64,000 nt of DNA from Caloranaerobacter ferrireducens (GTDB lineage Bacteria; Bacillota; Clostridia; Tissierellales; Thermohalobacteraceae): contig NZ_MDJR01000001.1 of NCBI RefSeq assembly GCF_001730685.1, positions 434,001-498,000 of the forward strand. The letters run 5' to 3'. Below are positions 53,846-63,161 of this stretch, one piece after another. The notes under the pieces were generated by a model. The model was not told where the DNA came from. It worked only from the letters and a program-made list of their open reading frames with translations, and made no database searches. How positions within the stretch are numbered: position 1 is the stretch's first letter; every line of letters begins with the position of its first letter. The position numbers and the translations under genes are program-made.

Positions 53846-54934
53846 ATGAAAGGTAAAATCAAAAGAGTATTTCCAGGAGGTAATACTGCAAAAGGATTTT
53901 ATTCGTACTACGACTATATAATAGAAGACGATGCAAACCGAATTTTTGTTGTAAAAGGTGGTCCAGGAGTAGGCAAGTCTTCTATGATGAAGAGAGTAGC
54001 TCAAGATTTATTAGAATTAGGTTATGATGTTGAATATCATCATTGTTCATCTGACAATAATTCTATTGATGGAATTGTTATTCCTGAGCTAAACGTAGCA
54101 ATGATTGATGGTACAGCACCACATGTAGTTGACCCTAAAAACCCAGGAGCAGTAGATGAAATAATACATTTAGGTGACTACTGGGATGTAGACAAAATGG
54201 AAAAAAATAAAGAGAATGTATTAAAAACTAATAAAGAAGTAGGTAGATTATTTAGAACTGCATATAAATATTTAGAAGCAGCAAAACCTATATATGAAGA
54301 CATAGTTGATAAAAATAGTGAAGCAATGGATTTTGGAAAAGTAAATATAGAAACTCAAAAATTGATTGAAGAAATATTTGGAGATATAAAAGTAAGTGAA
54401 AAACCAGGAAAAGATAGACATTTATTTGGTAGTGCATATACACCAAAAGGATGGGTAGAATTTACAGATACTATTTTGCAAGATGCAGAGAGAATATATT
54501 ACATTAAAGGTGATATCGGTACAGGTAAGAGTACATTATTAGAAAGAGTATATAAAGAAGCACAGAGACGAGGATTAGATGTTGAAGTATATCATACACC
54601 ACTTATACCAGAAAAAATAGAGACAGTATTTATCAAAGGTATAAATGTTGGATTAACAACTAGCGAAATGTTTAAAGATAAGAATAAAAAAGTTATAGAT
54701 TTGAATAAATTCTTAGATATGAAGTTAATCGAAAAATATCAAAGCGAGCTTGAATATGATAAGGCAATAATGAATGATTTAATAGAAAATGCAATAAAGA
54801 TTATTAAAAAAGCCAAAGAAACACATGACTTACTAGAAACAAACTATGTACCAAACATGAACTTTGATGAGGTAGAGAGAGCAAGAAAAGAGATAGTAAG
54901 AAGGATATTAAGATATAAAAATAGAAGAAGATAA
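53846..54934 (+). CDS. Two-P-loop ATPase, PRK06851 family
   Basis: A 362-residue protein with two Walker A motifs, VVKGGPGVGKSSMMKRVA near residue 35 and IKGDIGTGKSTLLERVY near residue 220, and duplicated neighbourhoods (DVEYHHCSSDNNSIDGIV; DVEVYHTPLIPEKIETVF), so the protein is an internal tandem duplication. This matches the uncharacterised PRK06851 family of spore formers. ATG 53846 with AAAGGAGG upstream is chosen. A decayed second copy lies at 60508-60935. Confidence 0.85.
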   Translation: MKGKIKRVFPGGNTAKGFYSYYDYIIEDDANRIFVVKGGPGVGKSSMMKRVAQDLLELGYDVEYHHCSSDNNSIDGIVIPELNVAMIDGTAPHVVDPKNPGAVDEIIHLGDYWDVDKMEKNKENVLKTNKEVGRLFRTAYKYLEAAKPIYEDIVDKNSEAMDFGKVNIETQKLIEEIFGDIKVSEKPGKDRHLFGSAYTPKGWVEFTDTILQDAERIYYIKGDIGTGKSTLLERVYKEAQRRGLDVEVYHTPLIPEKIETVFIKGINVGLTTSEMFKDKNKKVIDLNKFLDMKLIEKYQSELEYDKAIMNDLIENAIKIIKKAKETHDLLETNYVPNMNFDEVERARKEIVRRILRYKNRRR

Positions 54935-54941
54935 AAGTTTT

Positions 54942-54977
54942 CACCAAGGGTATACTGCCCTTGGTGTTATTTTTTTA
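54942..54977 (+). terminator. Terminator of the two-P-loop ATPase gene
   Basis: CACCAAGGG (54942-54950) pairs with CCCTTGGTG (54958-54966), followed by TTATTTTTTT. A mutated copy of the same terminator ends the pseudogene at 60.9 kb. Confidence 0.92.
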
Positions 54978-55130
54978 AATTCTTGATAAAATATTTATGA
55001 AATCAATTCAATATTTTACCTACTTTTTTGATTTGTGGTAATATATAGTTAAAGATTACAGAAGGACTATGGGCAGAGGAAATATGTTTACATTTTGATA
55101 GAGGATAAGTTCATATTAATGGAGGTTAAA

Positions 55131-55541
55131 ATGTATAAAAATTTTTCTATATTAATTTTATACTTAGTAAGTATATACTTGATTTTTAGTGGATGTTCAG
55201 AGGAAAGATTTGAAAAAATACAGGATATTGTACAAATAAACTATAAAGATATAACAAAAATCTCATTTCATGATGGAAGAACTGGTGAGTTGATTGAAAC
55301 AGAAGATAAAGAAAAAATAAATGAATTTCTAAAATACGTAAATAGTTATAAATTGAAAAAAAGTGAGCTTCAACTAGAACTTGATGGATACATTTATTAT
55401 GCAGATTTTTATATTAATGATAAGAACATTTTAAGAATAACTTTTGTTAATCCATTAAATGTAAATGGTATTTCTTATGATATCATTGAATCTGAGCTTA
55501 ATTTAGAGAAAATAGAAGATTTTGTCAAGTCAATAAAATAA
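55131..55541 (+). CDS. Hypothetical lipoprotein
   Basis: A 136-residue secreted lipoprotein: signal ILILYLVSIYLIFSGC with the lipobox FSGC, then a small domain (ITKISFHDGRTGELIETEDK, EKINEFLKYVNSYKLKKSEL) that resembles the beta/alpha folds of many small Firmicutes lipoproteins. GGAGGT (55121-55126) is 4 bases before ATG 55131. The next gene encodes a related-looking lipoprotein. No function is known. Confidence 0.65.
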   Translation: MYKNFSILILYLVSIYLIFSGCSEERFEKIQDIVQINYKDITKISFHDGRTGELIETEDKEKINEFLKYVNSYKLKKSELQLELDGYIYYADFYINDKNILRITFVNPLNVNGISYDIIESELNLEKIEDFVKSIK

Positions 55542-55619
55542 TAACAGATGTAAATGGCTATGGAGAGATTAAAATTTTTGTTCCTTATATGAAAAAATCA
55601 AATGAAGAAAGGGTGGAGT

Positions 55620-56411
55620 GTGATTAAAAAAAACATATATATTTTTCTAATGATATGGATAAGTAGTATTATGTTAGTGGGATGTGATAACTATGCTAAA
55701 TTAACTTTTAAAGAAGATATAGACTTTATTAAGATACAGATTGGAGAAAAATATAAAAAGATTACTAATCCAAAGGATATTGATAATTTGATTTCTTTAA
55801 TCGAAGAATCAAATTTAAGAAAAAGCAAAGAAAAACAAAACGTGATATATTATAAAATCAAAATATTTATTCATTCAAATACAAAAGCAGAATATGAGCA
55901 AATTACTGTGATTAAAGATATAATATTTTATAATGGCAACTATTATAAAAGTGAAAGCAATCTAGGGGAGCAGATTGAGAAGATTTATTCAAATGTGAAT
56001 TATCCAGAGTTAATTGATAAAGATGAAGCTAAAAAAATTAAAACTAAGAAATTAAATAGAAGGAATTTATCATTACAAAAAGCTTTGGAAGGTTATTGGA
56101 TTGACTTAAAAGGTAATGGTTTACATTTCAAGGATGGACGGTTATATCAAGGAGGATATGAGTTTAGGTATCTTATAAATTCTATAGATAGAAATGAAAA
56201 TTACATACATATTTCAGTATTCGGAGTAAAAGGTTTCTTTGTGAAAGGGAAAAAGCTTTTTGATATGCATATAATCATAGATGGTACTAAAAACAATTTA
56301 AAACTTAAAAAAGATATGGTTGGAGGATATACATATAATTACAACATGATTTATGTTGATGATGAGAATTACAAACTTGGAACTTATGAATCTGATTTTT
56401 TTAGAGATTGA
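55620..56411 (+). CDS. Hypothetical lipoprotein with two small domains
   Basis: A protein of about 263 residues: signal IYIFLMIWISSIMLVGC with the lipobox LVGC, a first part (DFIKIQIGEKYKKITNPKDI, DNLISLIEESNLRKSKEK) similar in layout to the preceding lipoprotein, and a C-terminal beta-rich part (LEGYWIDLKGNGLHFKDGRL). GTG 55620 with AAAGGG upstream is preferred; ATG 55602 is possible. The two lipoproteins look like divergent relatives. Confidence 0.6.
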   Translation: MIKKNIYIFLMIWISSIMLVGCDNYAKLTFKEDIDFIKIQIGEKYKKITNPKDIDNLISLIEESNLRKSKEKQNVIYYKIKIFIHSNTKAEYEQITVIKDIIFYNGNYYKSESNLGEQIEKIYSNVNYPELIDKDEAKKIKTKKLNRRNLSLQKALEGYWIDLKGNGLHFKDGRLYQGGYEFRYLINSIDRNENYIHISVFGVKGFFVKGKKLFDMHIIIDGTKNNLKLKKDMVGGYTYNYNMIYVDDENYKLGTYESDFFRD

Positions 56412-56480
56412 GACTAGGTATCAATGCTAGAAATTAAGTTGCGAAAGCTATGTATATATCAATGAAAGCGGGGGATTAAG

Positions 56481-56987
56481 ATGGATATATCAATAAAAGA
56501 ACTTAATGAGGATATGTTTACAATTACAGCAGAAATGATTACAGAATTATTGAATTATCATAGGAAATTAAATAATGCACCTAAGCAGTACTGGCATACA
56601 CTTGAAGAAGGAAAAGAAACTTTAAAAGAATGGAGAAATACAGGAAGTGTTTATAATATCTTTTGTAATGGAGAAGTAATAGGGTTTTTCTATGTTAGAT
56701 ATGGTGGACAAAATGTAGCTTGGTTGGAAGACTTATATATAGTAGAAAGATATAGAGGAAAGGGTATAGGAAAATATGCTATGGCTAAATTAGACGAGAT
56801 TATGACTGAAATAGGTATAGTTTCGATATTTGTTGATGTTATACCAAGAAATATAAGTGCGATAAAGTTTTATAGAGAATGTGGCTTTGACCATCTTAAT
56901 ATGATTCAATTAAGAAAAAACTATGATAAGAGGCTAGATAAAAAAGATGAAGTGCAAATTTTAGGGTTTAATTTAAAGAAATATTAA
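56481..56987 (+). CDS. GNAT family N-acetyltransferase
   Basis: A 168-residue acetyltransferase: acetyl-CoA-binding motif YIVERYRGKGIGKYAMAKLD (R-G-x-G-x-G/A type) and the C-terminal VIPRNISAIKFYRECGFDHL. ATG 56481 follows GCGGGGGA. The substrate is unknown. It stands alone between accessory genes. Confidence 0.85.
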   Translation: MDISIKELNEDMFTITAEMITELLNYHRKLNNAPKQYWHTLEEGKETLKEWRNTGSVYNIFCNGEVIGFFYVRYGGQNVAWLEDLYIVERYRGKGIGKYAMAKLDEIMTEIGIVSIFVDVIPRNISAIKFYRECGFDHLNMIQLRKNYDKRLDKKDEVQILGFNLKKY

Positions 56988-57278
56988 AATGTTTTTTAGA
57001 AATAACTAAATTATCTGTTCACAAAAATATGATTGATTATGTAATCACTATATATAGCAATGTGATATATTTTCTAAACATAGGAGGTTTTTAAGTTTTT
57101 ATGATTAAATAGTACTTATAGCATAATACACGAAGCATGTAGTATATTGCAAGTATAAATATCGTTAAGATGTCACATGCTTTTATCATATTACAGAATA
57201 TAATTTAATTTTATACGATTTTAAGCGTTAAAATAATTCTAAATTTCTGGCACTACGCTATTTAAACTGGGGGGGATT
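56988..57278. other. Intergenic stretch, no gene seen
   Basis: About 290 bases. It contains an orphan ribosome-binding site (ATAGGAGG near 57080) before a four-codon frame, and a weak inverted pair AGCATGT (57135)/ACATGCT (57175). These may be remains of a lost gene. Nothing else is supported. Confidence 0.4.
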
Positions 57279-58286
57279 ATGCAAAAACTGATTAAATACT
57301 TATTAAAAGAAGGATGTCCATCTATAAAATATCGAATAAAAAAAGAAATTTATGGTGAGTTAGATTCAAGACTGCAGCAGCATATATTGGATGACCAAGA
57401 AGTGAAAAAATTTATTAGTTTACAAAATGAAACTGGGTGGATAGATGAGGATTTTCACAGTGAAAAAGGAGTTGAAGCTGCTGTTAGGGTTTTTTTTGAG
57501 AAAGGTCTTGAAAGTGATTATCCGGCATACAATAAATTATTGTACGAATTAGAACAAAGAGATGCTACATTTGATAATGGTTGTTTGTATAGGGTTGGGA
57601 AGATTTTAGATAGCAAAGGATTTGGTGGTTCACAATTAATAAGAGCAACACTTTTTGCATATGCAGGTTTAGAAAATAGATTATTTGTAAGAAAGCAAAT
57701 TGAAGAAGCATTAGATGTTTTTAGATATATTACAAATATTAATGCAATAAGTGAAATAACCGAAAAGTATAAGAATAAACTAGTTTTTTCAGAAGGAGTT
57801 ATGTGGCCAAGCATATATCATCTTAGGCTTCTTGCACATACTAAAAACTGGCGAAATGAAAAAAATAAAAAGATGCTTGTTAATTCAATAAAAAAATTAA
57901 TACAATTTTCTCCTATTCCTGAAATTAATGTACTTGAAAGATCTCAATTAATATCTCCAGCTTCATTTTGTATGAATAATTTCAATCCTAGTTTAGATAA
58001 ATTAAAGGATAATGAATGGATGATGTGGTTTCATCGTATGGAGTTATTATCTAGATTAGGAGTAGTTACTGAGATTACAGAATTAAAACAACAAGTTGAA
58101 ATTATTATAAAATTTATGGAAAAAAGTGACGGATTGTTTACAAAAAGAATGAATCATTATTATTTTAGAAAATGGGGACCTTATACAGGTTTGGCACTGG
58201 AAAAAGATTGGAGAACATCTAAAAGAAGAGTTAATGATTTGAGTTTCAGATGTTTATTAATTATTTTTTATTCTGGTATAAATTAA
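57279..58286 (+). CDS. Hypothetical protein, possible alpha-toroid fold
   Basis: A 335-residue all-helical protein. The N-terminus LIKYLLKEGCPSIKYRIKKE and later NETGWIDEDFHS resemble the repeats of squalene-cyclase-like (alpha/alpha-toroid) proteins that occur as conserved hypotheticals in Firmicutes, but no catalytic motif is visible. TGGGGGGG lies before ATG 57279. I do not recognise a function. Confidence 0.55.
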   Translation: MQKLIKYLLKEGCPSIKYRIKKEIYGELDSRLQQHILDDQEVKKFISLQNETGWIDEDFHSEKGVEAAVRVFFEKGLESDYPAYNKLLYELEQRDATFDNGCLYRVGKILDSKGFGGSQLIRATLFAYAGLENRLFVRKQIEEALDVFRYITNINAISEITEKYKNKLVFSEGVMWPSIYHLRLLAHTKNWRNEKNKKMLVNSIKKLIQFSPIPEINVLERSQLISPASFCMNNFNPSLDKLKDNEWMMWFHRMELLSRLGVVTEITELKQQVEIIIKFMEKSDGLFTKRMNHYYFRKWGPYTGLALEKDWRTSKRRVNDLSFRCLLIIFYSGIN

Positions 58287-58330
58287 AATGAATTTTTAGG
58301 TGGAAAGGAATTTCAGAAAACAAAGGGAAA

Positions 58331-58853
58331 CAAGGGGACGGTTCTATTGCAATGCAACCATTATCTAAGATGATGAAACGAATAGGTGTAAGTTATGTTT
58401 ATTGATATAACTGAAAGTATGAAAGGAAAGAACATTTATTTCAGGATAGATAAAAAAGTGAGTCAGTAGAAGATGATAAATATTTATTGACAGTAATAAG
58501 ATACATCCATCGAAATCCATTAAAAGCGGGAATAGTAGATAGTATAGACTAATATCAATGGAGTATCCATCATGAATATATAAAAAGTACGAATAAAGTA
58601 GTAGATACACAGTTAATACTTGGGATGTTTGTAGATAAAAAAACTAAATGATAAATAGGAACTTGAGACCATAAAACAACATTTAAGTATCCAATCGATA
58701 GAGGAAATTAAAAAAGTTGGATAAGGAAAAAAAGGGATGCCTGTTTAAGAAAAAGTGATAGAGGGATTATTAATAAGATAAATAGCAAGAATAACAGGAT
58801 TTGCAGTAAATATTGTTGCAAAGACATGAAGAAACAAGAGAACCGTACCTTTG
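58331..58853 (+). mobile_element. Decayed REP-associated tyrosine transposase (RAYT) element with inverted ends
   Basis: The stretch is bounded by inverted ends: CAAGGGGACGGTTCTATTG (58331-58349) and CAAGAGAACCGTACCTTTG (58835-58853). Inside, broken reading frames give VIRYIHRNPLKAGIVDS (about 58490-58548) and QWSIHHEYIKS, the signature of the Y1 transposases linked to REP sequences, and later a fragment like the usual ARITG C-terminus. Many stops and frameshifts and loss of most of the N-terminal HUH half show it is dead. Confidence 0.8.
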
Positions 58854-58895
58854 TATCTGTATCCCTTAAGATAAAATATGAAAGGAAGTGTAATA

Positions 58896-59695
58896 ATGGG
58901 GGAGAAAATGTTTTTTTCAGAAAAGGACTTGTTTATGGTTTGCAAAGATAATCATGACAGTGAAAATAGGTTTATTGGTAAGAAGGATTTTATTCAATTG
59001 TCAGATGGAGAGAAAATAGACTTTTGGTTATTAGTAAAGTAAAAATTTAAAAGGAAATTTAATATTTTTTCCACCAAACGGTGGAAATATTTCATTTATG
59101 GTAAATCTATTTCACAGATTAAATTCAGAATGTTCACTAAATATTTATGCTTTTAACTATAGAGGTTATGGTAATAGCACAGGCAGTCCTTCAATCGAAA
59201 ATATTTTAAAAGATGGAGAACAAGTTATTGAGAAAGTTTATAGTGTAGCTGATAAGTCTATTCCCACTATTTTAATGGGCTATTCATTAGGTTGCTTTAC
59301 ATGTTTGAATTCTTATAAGAGTTCAGTAATATATGACTGGATAAAAGGTTATATCTGTATATCTGCATTTTCTGGATTTGAAGATTTGGCTATGGTCTTT
59401 GGTGCTACAGGTAAGGATGTGGTGATTGACCCTAAATTAAAAAAATAGATAATCAAAAACCAGTTAGCAGAATAGATGTACCTATTTTATTTGTTCATGG
59501 GGCACAGGATAATTTCATACCTAAGTTCATGAGTGAAAAATTATATGAAATATGCCCATCCATTAATAAAAAATTATTGTTAATAGAAAATGCAGGACAT
59601 AATAATATATTCAAAGATAATCATTTGGATAAAATTATCAATGAAATTAAACTAATGATTAAAAATATTAAAAATAAGAGACTATATAAGGAGTG
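58896..59695 (+). pseudogene. Alpha/beta hydrolase pseudogene with two frameshifts
   Basis: ATG 58896 (AAAGGAAGTG upstream) opens a 48-codon frame; the protein then continues in another frame from about 59044 (LIFFPPNGGNISFMVNLFHR, IPTILMGYSLGCFTCLNS with the nucleophile motif GYSLG) and, after a stop at 59446, in a third frame (VPILFVHGAQDNFIPKF, LIENAGHNNIF with the Asp and His of the triad). Both breaks lie in runs of A (59037-59051 and 59440-59447). The three parts add up to a complete hydrolase of about 265 residues, so the loss is recent or due to sequencing errors. Confidence 0.8.
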
Positions 59696-59701
59696 AAAAG
59701 A

Positions 59702-60481
59702 ATGATAAAAGAAAGAAAAGAAACATTTAATGAAATAGCAAAAGAATATGAAAAAATTAGACCTACATATCCAAAAGAATTATTTTATGACATAGTTGAA
59801 TATTCGGGTATTAAAGAGGATGGTAAAATATTAGAAATAGGTTGTGGAACAGGTAAAGCAACACAAGGTTTTATAGATCTTGGTTATAAAAACATAACAT
59901 GTATAGAACTAGGAAGTGAACTAGCAAAACTAACAAAAGAAAAGTTTAGAAAAGAATGTACAATAAAAGTATACAATTCATCTTTTGAAGAATGGGAGGA
60001 AGATGGAAGTGAATTTGATTTAGCAATATCTGCAACTGCCTTTCATTTTATAAACCCCGAAGTGGGATATCCTAAAGTAGCAAAATTATTAAATGAAAAA
60101 GGAACAATAGGTTTTTTCTGGACTATACACGTGCAATCATATGATAATTTATATTCAGATATAAGAAAATTATACAAAAGATATGCTTCTGATTTAGATG
60201 ATACAAAAATGCCTACTCCTGAAGAAGTAATAAATCAGACTAAAGATACAATTCAAAGAACAAATTTATTTAAAGATTTAATGGTCAAAGAATATAATTG
60301 GGATGATTTTTATACATCCGATGAATATATTAGTTTACTAAATACCCACTCAAGGCACAGATTATTACCTGAAAATGATAGAGAAGCTTTATTTAATGGA
60401 ATAAAAGATATTATAGAAAAATATGGTGGTAATATTAGGAAGAAACAATTAGTAGCTTTATTTCTAGCAAAAAAATTATAA
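59702..60481 (+). CDS. Class I SAM-dependent methyltransferase
   Basis: A 259-residue methyltransferase with the SAM-binding motif ILEIGCGTGKATQGF, the acidic end of strand 2 (ITCIELGSELA) and DLAISATAFHFINPE (motif IV region). It resembles small-molecule methyltransferases of the methyltransferase_11/25 type. ATG 59702 follows AAGGAG by 8 bases; GTG 59693 overlaps that site. It begins 6 bases after the hydrolase pseudogene. Substrate unknown. Confidence 0.88.
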   Translation: MIKERKETFNEIAKEYEKIRPTYPKELFYDIVEYSGIKEDGKILEIGCGTGKATQGFIDLGYKNITCIELGSELAKLTKEKFRKECTIKVYNSSFEEWEEDGSEFDLAISATAFHFINPEVGYPKVAKLLNEKGTIGFFWTIHVQSYDNLYSDIRKLYKRYASDLDDTKMPTPEEVINQTKDTIQRTNLFKDLMVKEYNWDDFYTSDEYISLLNTHSRHRLLPENDREALFNGIKDIIEKYGGNIRKKQLVALFLAKKL

Positions 60482-60507
60482 TAAAAAGCATATAACATAG
60501 ACTCACA

Positions 60508-60935
60508 GTAATAGGTATAATATTAGAACTGTATATAAATATTTAGAAGCAACAAGACTTATATAAAGACATAGTACATAAAATAGTGAAGCAATAGATT
60601 TTGGAAAAGTTAATATAGAAACTAAAGAATTGAGCGAAGAAATATTTGAAGGTATTAAAGTAAGTGAAGAACCAGGAAAAGATAGACATTAATTTGGTAG
60701 TGCATATACTCCAAAAAGGATGGGTAGAATTTACAGTTATTATTTTACAAGAAGCAGAAAAAATATATTACATTAAAGGTGATATCGGTACAGGTAAGAG
60801 TACATTATACTAAATATGAACTTTGATAAAGTAAAAAGAGCAAGAAAAGAGAGTTTATGAAAATATTAAGATATAAAAATAGAAGAAGATAATAGTTTTA
60901 CGCCAAGGGTTATATTGCTCTTGGTTTTATTTTTT
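60508..60935 (+). pseudogene. Decayed second copy of the two-P-loop ATPase gene, with its terminator
   Basis: The sequence follows 54237-54977 closely, including the second P-loop region (GDIGTGKSTL near 60780) and the terminator (CCAAGGG...CTCTTGG, then T's). It lacks the first P-loop half, has a 2-base deletion near 60565, a TTA-to-TAA change at 60690-60692, an extra base near 60716, and a deletion of about 310 bases between the P-loop and the C-terminal NMNFD region. Confidence 0.88.
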
Positions 60936-61022
60936 GTTGCTGTATTTTTAAACGTTTAAAGATTTTAGCGTAACCGAAAAATTTTCACGGTTGTATATAT
61001 TTATAAGGAAGGAGGGATTAAT

Positions 61023-62522
61023 ATGGCTAATATTTATATCTGGTTTAAAAAAAGAGAGGAAAGGAGACAATTTCTAAAGAAATTATTAGAGAGGAACGTA
61101 AAAACAGATAACGGAAATGCGAGTAAAAAGCAAAAATCAAATGAAAAAGTAACTGTTGATAAGTATTTAGATATGATGGAACAAGGTAAAACTAAGAGTC
61201 CATATTATAACATTTATAAGAAATATTATTACGGAATAACACATGAGGTCAAATATAAACTATCACCATATGATCCTGTAGAAGTGTTTAAAAGAGGTTT
61301 TAGAAGTATCTATTATCAAAATTCTTATATGCATAGACCAGGTAAATGGTTGGTTATAAAACTTAGAAATACGAAAATAGCTTATGATACTAGAGAATGG
61401 ATTATTAACAATATACCAGAAGAAAGAATCGGGACAAATGTACCTATACCTAAGGAGGTATATTCGAAGTGGAAACTTGAAGAGGTTGAAAAAATATTAG
61501 ATTATATAGAAAATAATAAACTAAATAAGGAAAAAAGAAAAGATATACTAAAAAGATGTATGAAATTGTTAAAAGAGGTTTTAGAGGATTCACAAAATCT
61601 GTTTAAAGGGGATAAAATATACCTTTGGGAGAAATTAGGATATGCTTTTTATAACTTAGTAGAACTTAAATTAATGGAAGAGTGTCTTAGAACTCAAGCT
61701 AAGCTTCAGCCAGGAAATGCTGATGCTTTTTTGAATATTGGGGTATTTTATGAAAATTATGGTTTTATTCAGAAAGCAATAAATATTTATTTAGAGGGTC
61801 TGCAAATAGAGCCAAATAATGAATATATATATTATAATTTATCAGCTATGCTTATAGATGAAGGATATTGGGATTATGCTGAAAAGATTATTGATGAATC
61901 ATTGAAAATAAAATCAGATACAGAAATTAATTACAAACTAAAAGGAGACATAAGTTTTTATAAAAAAGATTATAAAATGGCTCTGCAGTGCTATGAAAAA
62001 GTTTTTAGTAAACTAAAGAATAAGGAAATACAGAAATTTATTCTGGAATCAATTAACAACTATATTTTAGCATGTAAAGAATTAGAATTAAAAGATAAAT
62101 TAAAATTAATTATAGAAGAAGTGTATAACTATGACATTAAAGATGCTAATACGTATATACAGTTAGCTGATGCATGTATAAATATATTAAAAGATTACGA
62201 AAAAGGTATTTTATTTGCACAAAGAGCAATAGAAAAATCATCTGATAGAATTGAAGCTTATAAAATTTTAATTGATTGTTATACTCAATTAAAAGAAGAT
62301 AATAAAGTGGAATGGTTTAAGAAGAAAATGAAACAAATAATCAAGAAAAATAGTAAAATTAATCATAGAGTAAGAAAATATAATGGTAAGGTAATTAAAT
62401 TATCTGTAATAAAGTTTTTTAAAAGTATTGATAAGTTAAGAGAAGAATTGATAGAAGAAGTCATGAAAGATAAAGGAATATCTAGAGAAGAAGCAGAGAG
62501 GATTATAGATTACTTTTTTTAA
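61023..62522 (+). CDS. TPR repeat protein
   Basis: A 499-residue soluble protein. The N-terminal third is basic (FKKREERRQFLKKLLERN) and of no known family; residues about 200-440 contain at least five tetratricopeptide repeats (for example AKLQPGNADAFLNIGVFYEN and EGLQIEPNNEYIYYNLSAML). The C-terminus EEVMKDKGISREEAERIIDY looks like a small helical end. GGAAGGAGGG precedes ATG 61023. A scaffold role is likely; the partner is unknown. Confidence 0.8.
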   Translation: MANIYIWFKKREERRQFLKKLLERNVKTDNGNASKKQKSNEKVTVDKYLDMMEQGKTKSPYYNIYKKYYYGITHEVKYKLSPYDPVEVFKRGFRSIYYQNSYMHRPGKWLVIKLRNTKIAYDTREWIINNIPEERIGTNVPIPKEVYSKWKLEEVEKILDYIENNKLNKEKRKDILKRCMKLLKEVLEDSQNLFKGDKIYLWEKLGYAFYNLVELKLMEECLRTQAKLQPGNADAFLNIGVFYENYGFIQKAINIYLEGLQIEPNNEYIYYNLSAMLIDEGYWDYAEKIIDESLKIKSDTEINYKLKGDISFYKKDYKMALQCYEKVFSKLKNKEIQKFILESINNYILACKELELKDKLKLIIEEVYNYDIKDANTYIQLADACINILKDYEKGILFAQRAIEKSSDRIEAYKILIDCYTQLKEDNKVEWFKKKMKQIIKKNSKINHRVRKYNGKVIKLSVIKFFKSIDKLREELIEEVMKDKGISREEAERIIDYFF

Positions 62523-62595
62523 TTTAATATATATGTAATTTACTATAAATTAGAAAAACATAACTAAAAAGCAACTGATAAGAAGGAGGGCAATA

Positions 62596-62937
62596 ATGCA
62601 ATTTAAATTTAAATTGGCGCATAAAATAATATTATATGTTCCGTTGAAATATGGAGATGGAAAGAATATACCAGATGAAATAACAGATAGTATATTAAAA
62701 AAATCAATAGATAAATTAACCAATATTAGTACTGGTTTTACAGTAATAGAGGGTAGAGGTTTTTGGAAAACTAAGGAAAACAAAATGAATGATATGAAAA
62801 CTAAAATAATTATTATTTATGTAAATGAATTAGAAGAAGCAACTAAAGTAATTTACGATTTAGCATTATGGATAAAGAAAGAAACTATATCAGAGTCAAT
62901 ATGTTTTGAAATAGATAATTCATTATACTTTGTATAA
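62596..62937 (+). CDS. Hypothetical protein, DUF3574-like
   Basis: A 113-residue protein with ISTGFTVIEGRGFWKTKENK and a following acidic part (IIIIYVNELEEATKVIYDLA), a layout that resembles DUF3574 and related small proteins found in phages and plasmids. The match is by eye and weak. GAAGGAGGG precedes ATG 62596. Function unknown. Confidence 0.5.
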   Translation: MQFKFKLAHKIILYVPLKYGDGKNIPDEITDSILKKSIDKLTNISTGFTVIEGRGFWKTKENKMNDMKTKIIIIYVNELEEATKVIYDLALWIKKETISESICFEIDNSLYFV

Positions 62938-62982
62938 ATTAAGTGAAAAAAAGTATATTGTTATGCCGCTATATAATAAAAA

Positions 62983-63023
62983 AGCGTTTACTATATAATT
63001 TATTATATAGTAGACGCTCTTTT
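62983..63023 (+). terminator. Terminator after the DUF3574-like gene
   Basis: AGCGTTTACTATATAA (62983-62998) pairs with TTATATAGTAGACGCT (63003-63018), one G-U pair, 4-base loop, followed by CTTTT. Confidence 0.9.
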
Positions 63024-63161
63024 GCTAATTAAGAAAAGATATATGCATAAAAATTTTTGTGGATATAAGACAAAATATTTTTTTCATATATTCTAATAGG
63101 ATTTATATTTGCAATTCTAGAAATTTAAATAGAAGATTTGTTTTAAAGGGAGTTAAACTTT

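Noticed and set aside
57080-57130. Small gene after the AGGAGG at about 57080
   Set aside because: The frame after the nearby ATG stops after three residues; no longer frame uses this site.
58365-58610. Minus-strand reading frame in the transposase remnant
   Set aside because: It is a shadow of the decayed plus-strand transposase; it has no ribosome-binding site and no recognisable protein.
58745-58945. Minus-strand frame spanning the right inverted end
   Set aside because: It crosses the element boundary and the start of the hydrolase pseudogene and has no family features.
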